64,000 bases of DNA from Actinotignum sanguinis (GTDB lineage Bacteria > Actinomycetota > Actinomycetes > Actinomycetales > Actinomycetaceae): assembly GCF_003957255.1 (NCBI RefSeq), contig NZ_QDIE01000003.1, positions 62,001 to 126,000 on the forward strand, given 5' to 3'. Below the pieces are notes generated by a model. The model did not search any database. It was not told the origin of the DNA and was given only the letters and a program-made list of their open reading frames with translations. Position 1 is the first letter of the stretch; every line of letters begins with the position of its first letter. The position numbers and the translations under genes are program-made. Shown piece after piece: positions 45,626 to 54,253 of this stretch.

Positions 45626-46957
45626 GTGAGTCCCTTAGCTATGAACATTATCTGGGTTATTGTTTTCACGCTCATCGGCGCGTTTTTCGCCGCCTCGGAA
45701 ATCGCGTTGGTGTCCCTGCGGCAAACGCAGATTGACGAGATGGCAGAAAACTCCGCCTCCGGGAAAACTATCCAGCGCCTGACCGCGGATTCCAACCAGT
45801 TCCTTTCCGCTGTTCAAGTGGGCGTGACCCTGGCCGGGTTCTTCTCCGCCTCCTTCGGTGCGGCCTCCATCGCCCCGGAGATCGCGCCCACGTTCCGTGC
45901 CTGGGGGATGTCGGAGAACGGCGCCACCACTCTTGCTTTCGTGCTCACCACGCTCGTGATCTCCTATATTTCCATCGTGTTCGGGGAACTGGTGCCCAAG
46001 CGCATCGCCCTGCAATCAGCGGAAACTATCTCCACGGTGGCCGCCCGGCCCCTCGCCTTTATCACCGCGGTGCTGCGCCCGGTCATCTGGTTCCTCGGGG
46101 TGAGCGTGAACGGGGTGCTGCGCCTGCTGCGCCGCGACCCGAAAGAACAGCGCGAAGAAATGGGCGTGGCGGAGCTGCGCGCTTTCGTGGCCAGCCAAGA
46201 AACCATCGGCACGGAAGAGCGCGATATGGTCGTCTCGATGCTTTCCGTTTCGGACCGCACGGTTCAGGAAGTGATGACGCCGCGCACCGAAGTGGAATTC
46301 CTAGATGCGGAACTTTCCCTGAAGGAAGCGCGCCCGCTGGTGACGGCGCTGGAACACTCGCGTTATCCGGTGCGCCGCGGTGGGAACGACGACGACGTGA
46401 TCGGCTTCCTCCACATTCGCGATATGCTCGCCCCCGCTCCCACCGCCCAGCGGGTGAGTGATCTTGTGCGCCCGGTGACCTTCTTCCCCACGGGTAAGGA
46501 TGTGCTGGAAGCCCTCTCGGATCTGCGTAAGGCGCACGCCCACCTCGCCATTGTGGTGGACGAATACGGGGGTACGGACGGCATCGTGACGATTGAAGAC
46601 GTTATGGAAGAATTCGTGGGCGAAATTCGTGACGAATACGACCGCGAGGTGCCCAAGGTGCAGGTGCACGGGGGAGTGCGGGATATGGATGGGCTGTCCA
46701 CCCGCCCCGAAGTGCTCAAAATGCTCGGGGTGGAACTTCCCGAGGGGCCCTTCGATACCCTGGCCGGCTATATCATCGCTCAGCTTGGGCGCATGCCGCA
46801 GGTGGGGGATTCCACCCGGTTGGGCGCGGTGGAGCTCACCGTGCAATCCCTGGACGGGCGCCGCATCGACCGGGTGCGGGTGGACCAGGTGACCGAATCG
46901 GAGGATATCGCTATGGCTCGCATGGAGGGTCATAGCGAAGCCGGCCGCCAGTACTAG
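45626..46957 (+). CDS. CNNM/CorC-type membrane protein with CBS domains
   Basis: About 443 residues: a DUF21/CNNM transmembrane region (IIWVIVFTLIGAFFAASEIALVSL, IVFGELVPKRIALQ), two CBS domains (VQEVMTPRTEVEFL..., VVDEYGGTDGIVTIEDVMEEFVGEI) and a C-terminal CorC_HlyC domain. Annotated elsewhere as hemolysin-like; the better-supported role is Mg2+/divalent-cation export. Start GTG at 45626, six bases after CATACT (45614-45619), leaderless type; a longer frame to 45527 crosses the inverted repeat and is rejected. Confidence 0.9.
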   Translation: MSPLAMNIIWVIVFTLIGAFFAASEIALVSLRQTQIDEMAENSASGKTIQRLTADSNQFLSAVQVGVTLAGFFSASFGAASIAPEIAPTFRAWGMSENGATTLAFVLTTLVISYISIVFGELVPKRIALQSAETISTVAARPLAFITAVLRPVIWFLGVSVNGVLRLLRRDPKEQREEMGVAELRAFVASQETIGTEERDMVVSMLSVSDRTVQEVMTPRTEVEFLDAELSLKEARPLVTALEHSRYPVRRGGNDDDVIGFLHIRDMLAPAPTAQRVSDLVRPVTFFPTGKDVLEALSDLRKAHAHLAIVVDEYGGTDGIVTIEDVMEEFVGEIRDEYDREVPKVQVHGGVRDMDGLSTRPEVLKMLGVELPEGPFDTLAGYIIAQLGRMPQVGDSTRLGAVELTVQSLDGRRIDRVRVDQVTESEDIAMARMEGHSEAGRQY

Positions 46958-47547
46958 CGGTTGGGCGAGCGGTTTCGCGAAACTTTCGAGCCGTGGGCAG
47001 CCTTCGGGGTGCTAGTCAGCGCTCTACCGCGGTGCTGTTGAATTCTGGATATACCTTTTACAGGGCTGCGCGGTGCATTGCCGCAGTGACACAAAAACGC
47101 AAAAAATAGTATTTTCACGGCGTAGTGGGTGTATAGCATCTGCGCGACGCTAATGATATTAGATCAAAATATCTCATTCGTGCGGCATATTTGTAACTAA
47201 TTATTATGCATAAATTGACGCTGCTTTTCTCGAATGGTTGGCCCATATTGAACCAATCTCAACACCATTGAATGTTGATTACAAAAGACGTTTCCACTCG
47301 AGACTTTAGTCACAAGTATCTACCTGTGTGCGCATAAAATAGCGGAAAAGTCTGACTACTGAGCGGCCGGCGCTGAAATAATCCTGAATATAACCTGTGG
47401 TGAAAACTGTAGAAATTAGCTAAGGTAAATCAAGAAAGCGACTATGCAGTCGTACTCATTCCTATTCCTTATTGAACGTGAAAACAGTTTCGCGACGGGT
47501 GTGGGATGTTTGCCTGTAACGGTAAGAAAATTGGTGAGGGGTTAGTA
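46958..47547. other. AT-rich intergenic region upstream of the adhesin/pilus locus
   Basis: About 590 bases, visibly richer in A/T than its surroundings. No ORF with a ribosome site or recognisable protein was seen. It includes a small palindrome CTAAT-GAT-ATTAG (47150-47162) and several promoter-like AT stretches. Probably a regulatory region, or a relic of acquired DNA. Confidence 0.5.
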
Positions 47548-47600
47548 GTGAAGCTGATCAAACGAGCGGCTGCCGTTATTGCCGCGCTTGCTGTTTTAGC

Positions 47601-47610
47601 GGGGGGGGGG
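47601..47610 (+). repeat. Homopolymeric G10 tract in signal-peptide codons
   Basis: Ten consecutive Gs within the hydrophobic core/cleavage region of the adhesin signal peptide. Slippage by +1 or -2 restores the reading frame; G10 as given is the OFF state. Confidence 0.9.
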
Positions 47611-47666
47611 TAGCCGCTCCTAGCCTTGCGTCACCCGACACTTCCGATGGGGGAGAAACGCGCGCA

Positions 47667-48761
47667 ATGGAGCGTGCTGCATCCGTCCCTGTCGGCCCCA
47701 ACCTCACCGCCACATGGGATGCCACCACAAAAACACTCACTGTTGCCGGATACGGAGAACTTAACCGCGATCAGTGGATGGATCTGAAAAAACAACACTG
47801 TAATACGGGTGGCGAAGCTGAACCGAAAAGAATAGTTTTCACACCCGAGACCAATAAGCAAATTAGTTTTCCGCAGAACTCCACAACCCTTTTTGCGGGC
47901 TGTCATTCTGCGGAAATTGACTTTCCTAAATTTGGTATTGATACCTCCGGTGTCACAGTCATGGCGTCGATGTTTGCGGGGCTAGACATCGCGAACCCCG
48001 ATGTGAGTAACTGGGATACCGGAAATGTTATTTCGATGAATGGCATGTTTTCCAGGACGAAAAAAGCGAACCCTGACGTTAGTCGATGGAACACCAGCAA
48101 GGTACAATACTTATCCCGCATGTTCGAGGCAGCCGAGGTGGCCAATCCTGATGTTAGTGGCTGGGATACTCAGCAAGTCGTTTCTACAGAGAGGATGTTC
48201 AGAAACGCTGTATCTGCGGATCCTGATACGAGCAAATGGGACCTGCGGAATATCCAGTCCATCGCCGAGATGTTCGAGGGTGCTGTGTCTGTTTCGTTTA
48301 TAGATATTACAGAATGGCCACTTGACCGCTTCGTTCATAAATACAGGTCTTGGAAGAAAGCATTTTTCACCCGTGGGAAAACAACTGTCCGTTTTTTTGA
48401 GGAACCTGAACACAAGCCAATTTGGAATTTGCAGGGGGACATTCTTTTTATATTTGATGATGAATCCCCGTACTACATATATGAAGAAATTAATGGTGAG
48501 GAAGTTCCTGCGGAGTTATATCACTGCAAGTTTAAAAATTCTGCGTGGATCTGCGGGAGCCAATTGGTTACGGGGAGTCATGCCGATGCGCTAATTGTGC
48601 ATTTGGCCGAATATAGACCCGGAGGTGCAAATTATATAGTTAGGCCTGAACCGTTCATTGCGGCTAGTGCTGACCCTATTTTTATTAATGTAGGCGATCC
48701 CCTTCCTCAACTCACATATCGTACGAATCCCGGAGCGGGATCGTTCGAAGATTCAAGGTGA
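47667..48761 (+). CDS. BspA-like (DUF285) surface protein, middle segment
   Basis: 364-residue open segment; in-frame codons extend upstream to the poly-G tract, so the ATG at 47667 is probably not the natural start. Residues ~85-210 carry four ~25-residue repeats of the type NPDVSxWDTxxVxxMxxMF (DUF285/BspA leucine-rich-like, found in adhesins of oral and mucosal bacteria). Around residue 340 an MBG-type Ig-like domain begins (INVGDPLPQLTYRTNPGAGSF) and is cut off at DSR by a frame break; its remainder (QGELTTTYKPGDPPGEYPITQGTL) is found in the +1 frame. Confidence 0.72.
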   Translation: MERAASVPVGPNLTATWDATTKTLTVAGYGELNRDQWMDLKKQHCNTGGEAEPKRIVFTPETNKQISFPQNSTTLFAGCHSAEIDFPKFGIDTSGVTVMASMFAGLDIANPDVSNWDTGNVISMNGMFSRTKKANPDVSRWNTSKVQYLSRMFEAAEVANPDVSGWDTQQVVSTERMFRNAVSADPDTSKWDLRNIQSIAEMFEGAVSVSFIDITEWPLDRFVHKYRSWKKAFFTRGKTTVRFFEEPEHKPIWNLQGDILFIFDDESPYYIYEEINGEEVPAELYHCKFKNSAWICGSQLVTGSHADALIVHLAEYRPGGANYIVRPEPFIAASADPIFINVGDPLPQLTYRTNPGAGSFEDSR

Positions 48762-48879
48762 ACTCACTACAACGTATAAACCGGGTGATCCTCCTGGCGA
48801 GTATCCAATCACTCAGGGAACCCTTGGTCTTACAGCGGAGAACGCATCGAAATATGGTTTTAGGTTCACTCCGGCGGCG

Positions 48880-49884
48880 GTGGTTGTGAAGGGACTACAA
48901 GGCAACCCTCCGCCTGCCCAGGTCACCACAACGAGCTGGGTTGATGGGGCTAAGGATTGTAATGCTCGGAAGGTGACGCAGTCGCGTACGGTGACCACGA
49001 CTCCGTACAAGTGGGATTCGGGTAAGCGTCAGTGGGTGCTTGATACCGCGAAGGCGTCGACAAAGAACGAGTCGCGTCAGCGGGATATGAAGGACGGTGA
49101 GCATAAGGCTTGCACCCCGCAGCCGCCTGCCCAGGTCACCACAACGAGCTGGGTTGATGGGGCTAAGGATTGTAATGCTCGGAAGGTGACGCAGTCGCGT
49201 ACGGTGACCACGACTCCGTACAAGTGGGATTCGGGTAAGCGTCAGTGGGTGCTTGATACCGCGAAGGCGGTCAAGCGGACTGAGACGCGTGAGCGGGACA
49301 TGGATGAGCGAGAAGTGGGGGAATGCGTGAATGTTTCCCTCACGGTTTCTAAACACACCCTCACGGTGGTCAAAGGCCAACCGGTATTACAGCCGCTAAG
49401 TGTGGAAGCCACGTCAACAACAGATCCCGGGCTTATTAGCCTGCAAACCGTGTGCGCCCCGAAACCCGACGGGCAGGCTGAAACAGACCAGAATGCTTTA
49501 CCGGTGGGCGTGGAGTTGGTGCGCGTCAAGCAAGCACCTAATGGCGTTGAGCTTGCGGGTAATGGTGCACGGACGGTTGGCGAGGTGGATGGTAACGCCA
49601 CCCAAGCCGAGCTGGGCACGTATCGGTGTTGGGTGTATGCAACGAAACCCGGTATCACCATCGACCCGCTCACCGGTGCGGCTACCGGGCCTAACGCTGT
49701 GGAAGGCGTGGGGTGGGCACGCAAGCCTTTGAGTGTGGAGGTTGTGCAGCCCGCGCTGCCGAAGACGGGCGGGGCTGGAATAAACCGCACGGCCGGCTTG
49801 GGTGCGCTCCTGATCGTGGGGGTTACCGGTGGCTGGTGGTGGGCTCAGACCCGCCGGAAGAAGGGGGTGGGCCGCCGCGCGTGA
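48880..49884 (+). CDS. LPXTG-anchored C-terminal segment of the surface adhesin
   Basis: 334 residues from GTG at 48880, although the open frame reaches back to about 48735 and completes the MBG domain. It contains two 71-residue tandem modules (PPAQVTTTSWVDGAKDC...), identical over 49 residues, then a beta-rich domain and a sorting signal: LPKTGG, a hydrophobic helix and TRRKKGVGRRA. Sortase would anchor it to peptidoglycan or onto a pilus. No ribosome site fits the GTG, supporting the view that this is the distal part of the upstream gene. Confidence 0.72.
   Translation: MVVKGLQGNPPPAQVTTTSWVDGAKDCNARKVTQSRTVTTTPYKWDSGKRQWVLDTAKASTKNESRQRDMKDGEHKACTPQPPAQVTTTSWVDGAKDCNARKVTQSRTVTTTPYKWDSGKRQWVLDTAKAVKRTETRERDMDEREVGECVNVSLTVSKHTLTVVKGQPVLQPLSVEATSTTDPGLISLQTVCAPKPDGQAETDQNALPVGVELVRVKQAPNGVELAGNGARTVGEVDGNATQAELGTYRCWVYATKPGITIDPLTGAATGPNAVEGVGWARKPLSVEVVQPALPKTGGAGINRTAGLGALLIVGVTGGWWWAQTRRKKGVGRRA
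48910..49269 (+). repeat. Tandem 147-bp perfect direct repeats, 213-bp period
   Basis: 48910-49056 and 49123-49269 appear identical base for base, separated by 66 diverged bases. They encode PPAQVTTTSWVDG through LDTAKA. Identity at synonymous sites implies recent duplication or gene conversion, and copy number may vary. Confidence 0.9.
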
Positions 49885-50047
49885 ACTGATACACCCACCC
49901 CGTACCCGGTCTCGGGAAAACAGACGGTGGGGTAGGCCCGAGTGAGGGACAGGTTTTTAGCAAGTTCAACAACACGTGCTTGGCGTTGGCCTGGCGTGTT
50001 GGTCAGCACATTGTATGGTGCTGAATTTATTGGGAAGGAAAAACAAT

Positions 50048-51601
50048 ATGGCTCGTAAGAAGTCATTGAGAGCGTTGGTGGCGGCGTGTGCGCTGGCACT
50101 GACGGGAATGGGTATCGGGGCGGCTCACGCCGCACCCGAACCGGCAAGCGATCCGGCGCCGGTTGCGCCGTGGGCGCACGGGGCTCCCACGACGGGATCG
50201 ATTACGATCACGAAGCAAGAGGCCACAACCAAGCAGCCGGTTGCCGGCGCGAAGTTCACGGTCACCAAGGTGGACTCCATCAAGGGCACAGCGCTTGGCA
50301 AGATGGACAAAATCACTGATTGGGAAACCATTGCCGCAGCTATCGGGGATCTCAACAAGAATCCGGACAGCACTGACGTGGTGCTCAGCCAGACCGAGAA
50401 ACACGAGCAGGTAACAGAAACGACTGGCCAGGCTTCTTTCAAGAACCTACCGCTTGGCCTGTACAAGATTGTGGAATCCGAAGTACCGGCTGGTTATACC
50501 TCGGATATTAAGCCGTTCTTCATGACGGTCCCGGAAATTACGGGTACCTCGAGCGCAGATCAGAAATACACCTATGATGTTGCGGTTACCCCAAAGAATA
50601 TGGATGCGCGTAACCTGGTGACCAAGACTGGTGCCTTCGATAAGGTCGTGGGTGCGGGCGATGATATCTCCTACACGATTTCCGCGACCCTGAATAAGAA
50701 GGGCCCAATCAAGGGTACTGATATCAAGGACTTCGCTATCTTCGATGATGCGCCGACCAACGCCTACACCGTGATCGATAAGACCTCGGTGAAGTCTGTG
50801 AAGGTTAACGGCACTGTGATTGATGCTTTGCAGTACACGATCACCACCCCGACCGAGGGTGTAGAAGCGGATCGTACCCGCTTGCAGGTGAACTTCACCG
50901 AGGACGGCCTCAACACTATCGCTGCCAAGGCGACTGAGTCGGCCGCACCGGTGGTGACGGTGGACCTCACCTTCACCCTCAAGGCCGATCTGACTCTCAT
51001 TTCGGTTTCTAACAAGTTTGGTTTCATCCCTGGGCACTCGGATAGCGAACCGACCCCTGGTCCGGTTGTTCCCGAGCCCGGCCCAACCCCGGGCCCGGGT
51101 CCTGATCCGACGCCGAATCCGTTCCCGACCATCGAGCTCTACGATTTCCAGATCGCTAAGACCAACGCTTCGGACGGCAAGCCGCTTGCGGACGCGAAGT
51201 TCGTGGCCTTCGCGAGCCTGGATGACGCCAAGGCTTGCGTGGCTTTGAAGGATCGCACCAGCTGCCAGGGCGCGTCGAAGGGCTTCGGTACCCGTACCAG
51301 TGGCGCTGATGGTTTGACCCCGAAGTTCAAGGCCAAGAAGGACTCTGCTTTCTACGTGGTTGAGGTGGAGGCCCCCTCCAAGTTCATTCGCTCGGATGAG
51401 ATCACCACGGTGACCGTGACTGATCAGGCCGGTCAGGTCTTCAAGTCGGGTATTAAGAACGTGCCGACTAAGGATTCGGGGAAGTGGTTCGACCTGCCGA
51501 AGACCGGTGCTATTGGGGTGGGTATCTTCGCCCTTGCCGGTGCTGGATTGGTGGCGGGTGGTGCGTTCACGCATCTGCGTTCGCGTAAGCGCAATGCCTA
51601 A
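50048..51601 (+). CDS. Major pilin, LPXTG-anchored (FimA/FimP/SpaA type)
   Basis: 517 residues. A Sec signal peptide (MARKKSLRALVAACALALTGMG, then AHA) precedes the mature pilin. The pilin motif is YDVAVTPKN with Lys183 for sortase-catalysed polymerisation; an E-box LYKIVESEVPAGY (~138-150) marks an isopeptide-stabilised domain, and a Cna-B-like domain (DFQIAKTNASDGKPLADAKF, FYVVEVEAPSKF) is near the C-terminus after a Pro-rich linker. The sorting signal is LPKTG, helix, RSRKRNA. AAGGA lies 8 bases before the ATG. A strong hairpin separates it from the sortase. Confidence 0.93.
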   Translation: MARKKSLRALVAACALALTGMGIGAAHAAPEPASDPAPVAPWAHGAPTTGSITITKQEATTKQPVAGAKFTVTKVDSIKGTALGKMDKITDWETIAAAIGDLNKNPDSTDVVLSQTEKHEQVTETTGQASFKNLPLGLYKIVESEVPAGYTSDIKPFFMTVPEITGTSSADQKYTYDVAVTPKNMDARNLVTKTGAFDKVVGAGDDISYTISATLNKKGPIKGTDIKDFAIFDDAPTNAYTVIDKTSVKSVKVNGTVIDALQYTITTPTEGVEADRTRLQVNFTEDGLNTIAAKATESAAPVVTVDLTFTLKADLTLISVSNKFGFIPGHSDSEPTPGPVVPEPGPTPGPGPDPTPNPFPTIELYDFQIAKTNASDGKPLADAKFVAFASLDDAKACVALKDRTSCQGASKGFGTRTSGADGLTPKFKAKKDSAFYVVEVEAPSKFIRSDEITTVTVTDQAGQVFKSGIKNVPTKDSGKWFDLPKTGAIGVGIFALAGAGLVAGGAFTHLRSRKRNA

Positions 51602-51652
51602 GCACAAACACTAACTACACCAGGTATTGCCAGCCTGAGTAGGTAACGAAGA

Positions 51653-51687
51653 TTGTGGGGCCGGTCAGTCCACGACCGGCCCCACAA
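51653..51687 (+). terminator. Hairpin between pilin and sortase genes
   Basis: TTGTGGGGCCGGTC-AGTCCAC-GACCGGCCCCACAA, a perfect 14-bp stem with a 7-base loop and a short A/T tail. Partial termination here would keep sortase mRNA below pilin mRNA. Confidence 0.8.
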
Positions 51688-51736
51688 ATCCCTGAAAGAC
51701 CGACCAATGCCAGGGAAAAAGAGGTGGTGAAGGGAC

Positions 51737-52843
51737 ATGAGCCGTGAAGCAGATAGGACACCGATGCGTGGGCGGCGTGCCCTGGAAACCCCTACACCTA
51801 AGTCACCAGCAGCACGGCCGGCAACGCAACCGGCATCGCACCCAGCCTCCGACGTAGAACCCAAGGAGAATTCCCGCTCGGTATCCAAACCGGTATCGGG
51901 TCCGGTTGCTGGGCGTCGGGCTGCGCGTGTGGGTGAAGAGAGCGGGTTGGCGAGCCTGCTCTTCTATACCGACCCGGAAGAGAAGAAACGCCGGGTCTCC
52001 CCGCTGGCTATGATCCTGATCGGGATTTTGTGCCTGGCCTATCCGGTGACCTCGACGCTGTGGAATAACTGGCAGTCCAAAGTGGTATCCCGTGCCTATG
52101 AGGGCCAGGTGAATACCCAATCCCAAGAACTACGTAACTCTTATATTGAGCGTGCTCATGCCTATAACGCTAGCCACCAAGGAATGGCAGTTCTTGACCC
52201 CTATCTAGATGACCTAGCCACGGACCTGCCGGCCTACCAAGAATACGCTCGGGTACTTGATCAACCCAACGGGATTATGGGGATAGTGAAAATCCCGAAA
52301 ATCGAGGTGAAACTCCCGATCTATCACGGGACTTCTCCTGAGACTCTCCAGCGTGGGGCTGGGCATATGTTTGGTACTGATATTCCGGTAGGCGGCCTAA
52401 ACAGGCATAGTGTGGTTACTGCTCATACGGGTTTGCCGACCTCGTCAATGTTTGACCGACTCACCGATCTGAGAATCGGGGATGAGTTCTTTTTCGAAAT
52501 CCAAGGCCAGGTGTTCGGGTATCGGGTGGTGCGGATAGACGTCGTCGACCCGCATGACCCAACCCTGCTGGTACGCGTGCCCGGGCGAGACCTAGCTACC
52601 CTCCTTACGTGTACTCCCTACGGGGTGAACTCGCACCGTCTGCTTGTGACCGGGGAGAGAGTGCTCCCTGACCCTGTGGAAGTCCCGGCCGTGGACGGGT
52701 TGCAATGGTCGTGGTGGATGACCCCCTTCTTGCTCGCGATTCTTATATCTTTGCTGTTCGCGTTCCTGGTTGCCCGCTCCGCGTTTGCTAGGCGCAGGGA
52801 AGAACCCCAACGACTTATGCTGCCCCGGCATATGCTCCGCTAA
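51737..52843 (+). CDS. Class C (pilin-polymerising) sortase
   Basis: 368 residues. A long charged, disordered N-terminus and a helix (LAMILIGILCLAYPVTS) anchor it; a C-terminal second helix and basic tail are typical of class C. Catalytic residues are His230 in TAHTG, Cys292 in LLTCTPYG and Arg301 in SHRLLVTG. The lid motif AVLDPY (DP-aromatic) sits upstream of the core. It polymerises the upstream pilin through its Lys183 and LPKTG. GAGGTGG lies 9 bases before the ATG. Confidence 0.95.
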   Translation: MSREADRTPMRGRRALETPTPKSPAARPATQPASHPASDVEPKENSRSVSKPVSGPVAGRRAARVGEESGLASLLFYTDPEEKKRRVSPLAMILIGILCLAYPVTSTLWNNWQSKVVSRAYEGQVNTQSQELRNSYIERAHAYNASHQGMAVLDPYLDDLATDLPAYQEYARVLDQPNGIMGIVKIPKIEVKLPIYHGTSPETLQRGAGHMFGTDIPVGGLNRHSVVTAHTGLPTSSMFDRLTDLRIGDEFFFEIQGQVFGYRVVRIDVVDPHDPTLLVRVPGRDLATLLTCTPYGVNSHRLLVTGERVLPDPVEVPAVDGLQWSWWMTPFLLAILISLLFAFLVARSAFARRREEPQRLMLPRHMLR

Positions 52844-52966
52844 GACGAAGCGCGCGGCAGCTCGGCTCGCGCGGTGGGGGCGCTGTGGCGTTGAGCATTA
52901 CTAACCACTTATCAGTCAACGATCTAGACCACTCATCACTTTTACGAGACACAACGAGGTACCGGT

Positions 52967-53884
52967 GTGAGACTGGAATTATTAGAAACCCTTATTCTTT
53001 ATTCACGTTTAGGGACCATGGATGCGGTGGCTCGTGAATCTGGATGTACGACCGCGGCGGTTGTTAAACGTATCCAGCTCCTGGAAGAAGAAGTAGGCCA
53101 GCAGCTTACTCGCCGGCTTGGGCGCGGGCGGGAACTGACCGAAGCTGGCCACCACTTGGTCGAGCGTAGCTACCAGATCCTCAACCTTATGGATACCACC
53201 GTGGCCGAGCTTCACAACCTGGAGGAAAACCCGCAGGGCACGATTGTGATTGCCGGGCGGGAAAGCAGCGCCCTGGACGGCCTGGCACCCGTGATGAGCC
53301 GGGTTAGAGCGCATTACCCGGGTATTACTTTCCAGATCGCGCTCTCCGGGCGGGAGGCAGCTACCCGCATGCTTACCGAGGGGACCGCGTCTTTCGCGGT
53401 CCTGGATGGATCCTGGGATTGCTCGGCCTGGGAAACCCTGCCCTTAGTGGATGAGGACCGTTGGGGGTTGCTGGTGCGCTCGGATAGTGACCTGGTTGGG
53501 CGTGAGAGGATTTGCCGGGCTGATATTACCCAGCGGTCTCTTATTATGCCGAAGGAACGCAGTCGGGAGTTGGGGTACTGGCTTAATAAAGAAAACCAAC
53601 TCACAATTGTGGGGCGTTACGGGACCAGCCGTGGGGCCCGAGTCATGGTCGAAGCCGGGGTGGGTGAGGCCATCGTGCTGGAAAATATGGCGCTGACGGG
53701 CCGTGCTGATGCTAGTTCAGGTGAAGCGAGTAGCGCGGCGGGGCTGGTTTTTATCCCGCTTGACTGGCTGGTGGGCCTGACCTGTGTGCTTGCTTGGGAT
53801 AAACAGGCACGCCTGGGCCGGGTAGCCGAAATCTTCCTGGAAGAAGTACGCACAGCCGTGGCCAGTGGGAACGCGGCCGGCTAG
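52967..53884 (+). CDS. LysR-type transcriptional regulator
   Basis: 305 residues; N-terminal winged helix-turn-helix (LELLETLILYSRLGTMDAVARESGCTTAAVVKRIQLLEEEVGQQLTRR in pieces) and a periplasmic-binding-like effector domain from ~90. GTG start. Its position after the pilus genes suggests local regulation, but LysR proteins usually control a divergent gene and none is divergent here. Target and effector unknown. The spacer 52844-52966 has no gene. Confidence 0.88.
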   Translation: MRLELLETLILYSRLGTMDAVARESGCTTAAVVKRIQLLEEEVGQQLTRRLGRGRELTEAGHHLVERSYQILNLMDTTVAELHNLEENPQGTIVIAGRESSALDGLAPVMSRVRAHYPGITFQIALSGREAATRMLTEGTASFAVLDGSWDCSAWETLPLVDEDRWGLLVRSDSDLVGRERICRADITQRSLIMPKERSRELGYWLNKENQLTIVGRYGTSRGARVMVEAGVGEAIVLENMALTGRADASSGEASSAAGLVFIPLDWLVGLTCVLAWDKQARLGRVAEIFLEEVRTAVASGNAAG

Positions 53885-54022
53885 AAGCTATCCACATAAT
53901 CACCAAACGTCACCCTTGTCCACAGAGTTGTAACTGGTTCTTTGCTGTGCTTCCGTATCATGCAAGAATGGCGGAGAAGGGCGGGTAACCACCCGAAACG
54001 ACGCAATTGAAGGAGTGGACAT

Positions 54023-54253
54023 ATGGATGTTTACGAGGACCGGTTGTATTTTCCGGATCGTGTTTTCAACTCGCTGGAAGAAATCCTCGAACGCAAGGAG
54101 GAAATCTTGCGTGAGGTCAGAATGACCCGCGAAGAATTCGACTGGCGCGCCGATAACTACCAGCTTGGACCAAAAGAGTCCGACGCCTATTTCGAGATGA
54201 TAGGTCTGGATCGCTTCGAGGAGTATTGCCGTGGTGAACGCACGATTGGATGA
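54023..54253 (+). CDS. Small acidic protein of a two-gene cassette (antitoxin-like position)
   Basis: 76 residues, strongly acidic (YEDRLYFPDRVFNSLEEILERKEEILREV, then MTREEFDWRADNYQLGP). AAGGAG seven bases before the ATG. Its last 23 bases overlap the next gene. The overlap, size and acidity resemble toxin-antitoxin operons, but I recognise no known antitoxin domain or DNA-binding motif. I recall similar paired unnamed genes in other actinobacteria. Confidence 0.65.
   Translation: MDVYEDRLYFPDRVFNSLEEILERKEEILREVRMTREEFDWRADNYQLGPKESDAYFEMIGLDRFEEYCRGERTIG

Larger units (their letters stand above)
47548..49884 (+). pseudogene. LPXTG surface adhesin gene with two frame breaks (poly-G phase-variable candidate)
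   Basis: Composite of one cell-wall-anchored protein read in three frames. GTG at 47548 with GAGGGG six bases upstream starts a signal peptide (MKLIKRAAAVIAALAVLAGGG) that hits TAG at 47611 after ten Gs (47601-47610). The frame that continues as GVAAPSLASPDTSDGGETRA joins if the run has 8 or 11 Gs. A second break near 48741-48760 separates the BspA-like/MBG middle from the C-terminal part, which ends in LPKTG plus a hydrophobic helix and RRKK tail. It is immediately upstream of pilin and sortase, so it may be the pilus-tip adhesin. Switchable gene or pseudogene is unresolved. Confidence 0.75.

Noticed and set aside
46954-47139. 61-codon minus-strand frame in the AT-rich spacer
   Set aside because: No ribosome site or domain and partly antisense to the CNNM gene end.
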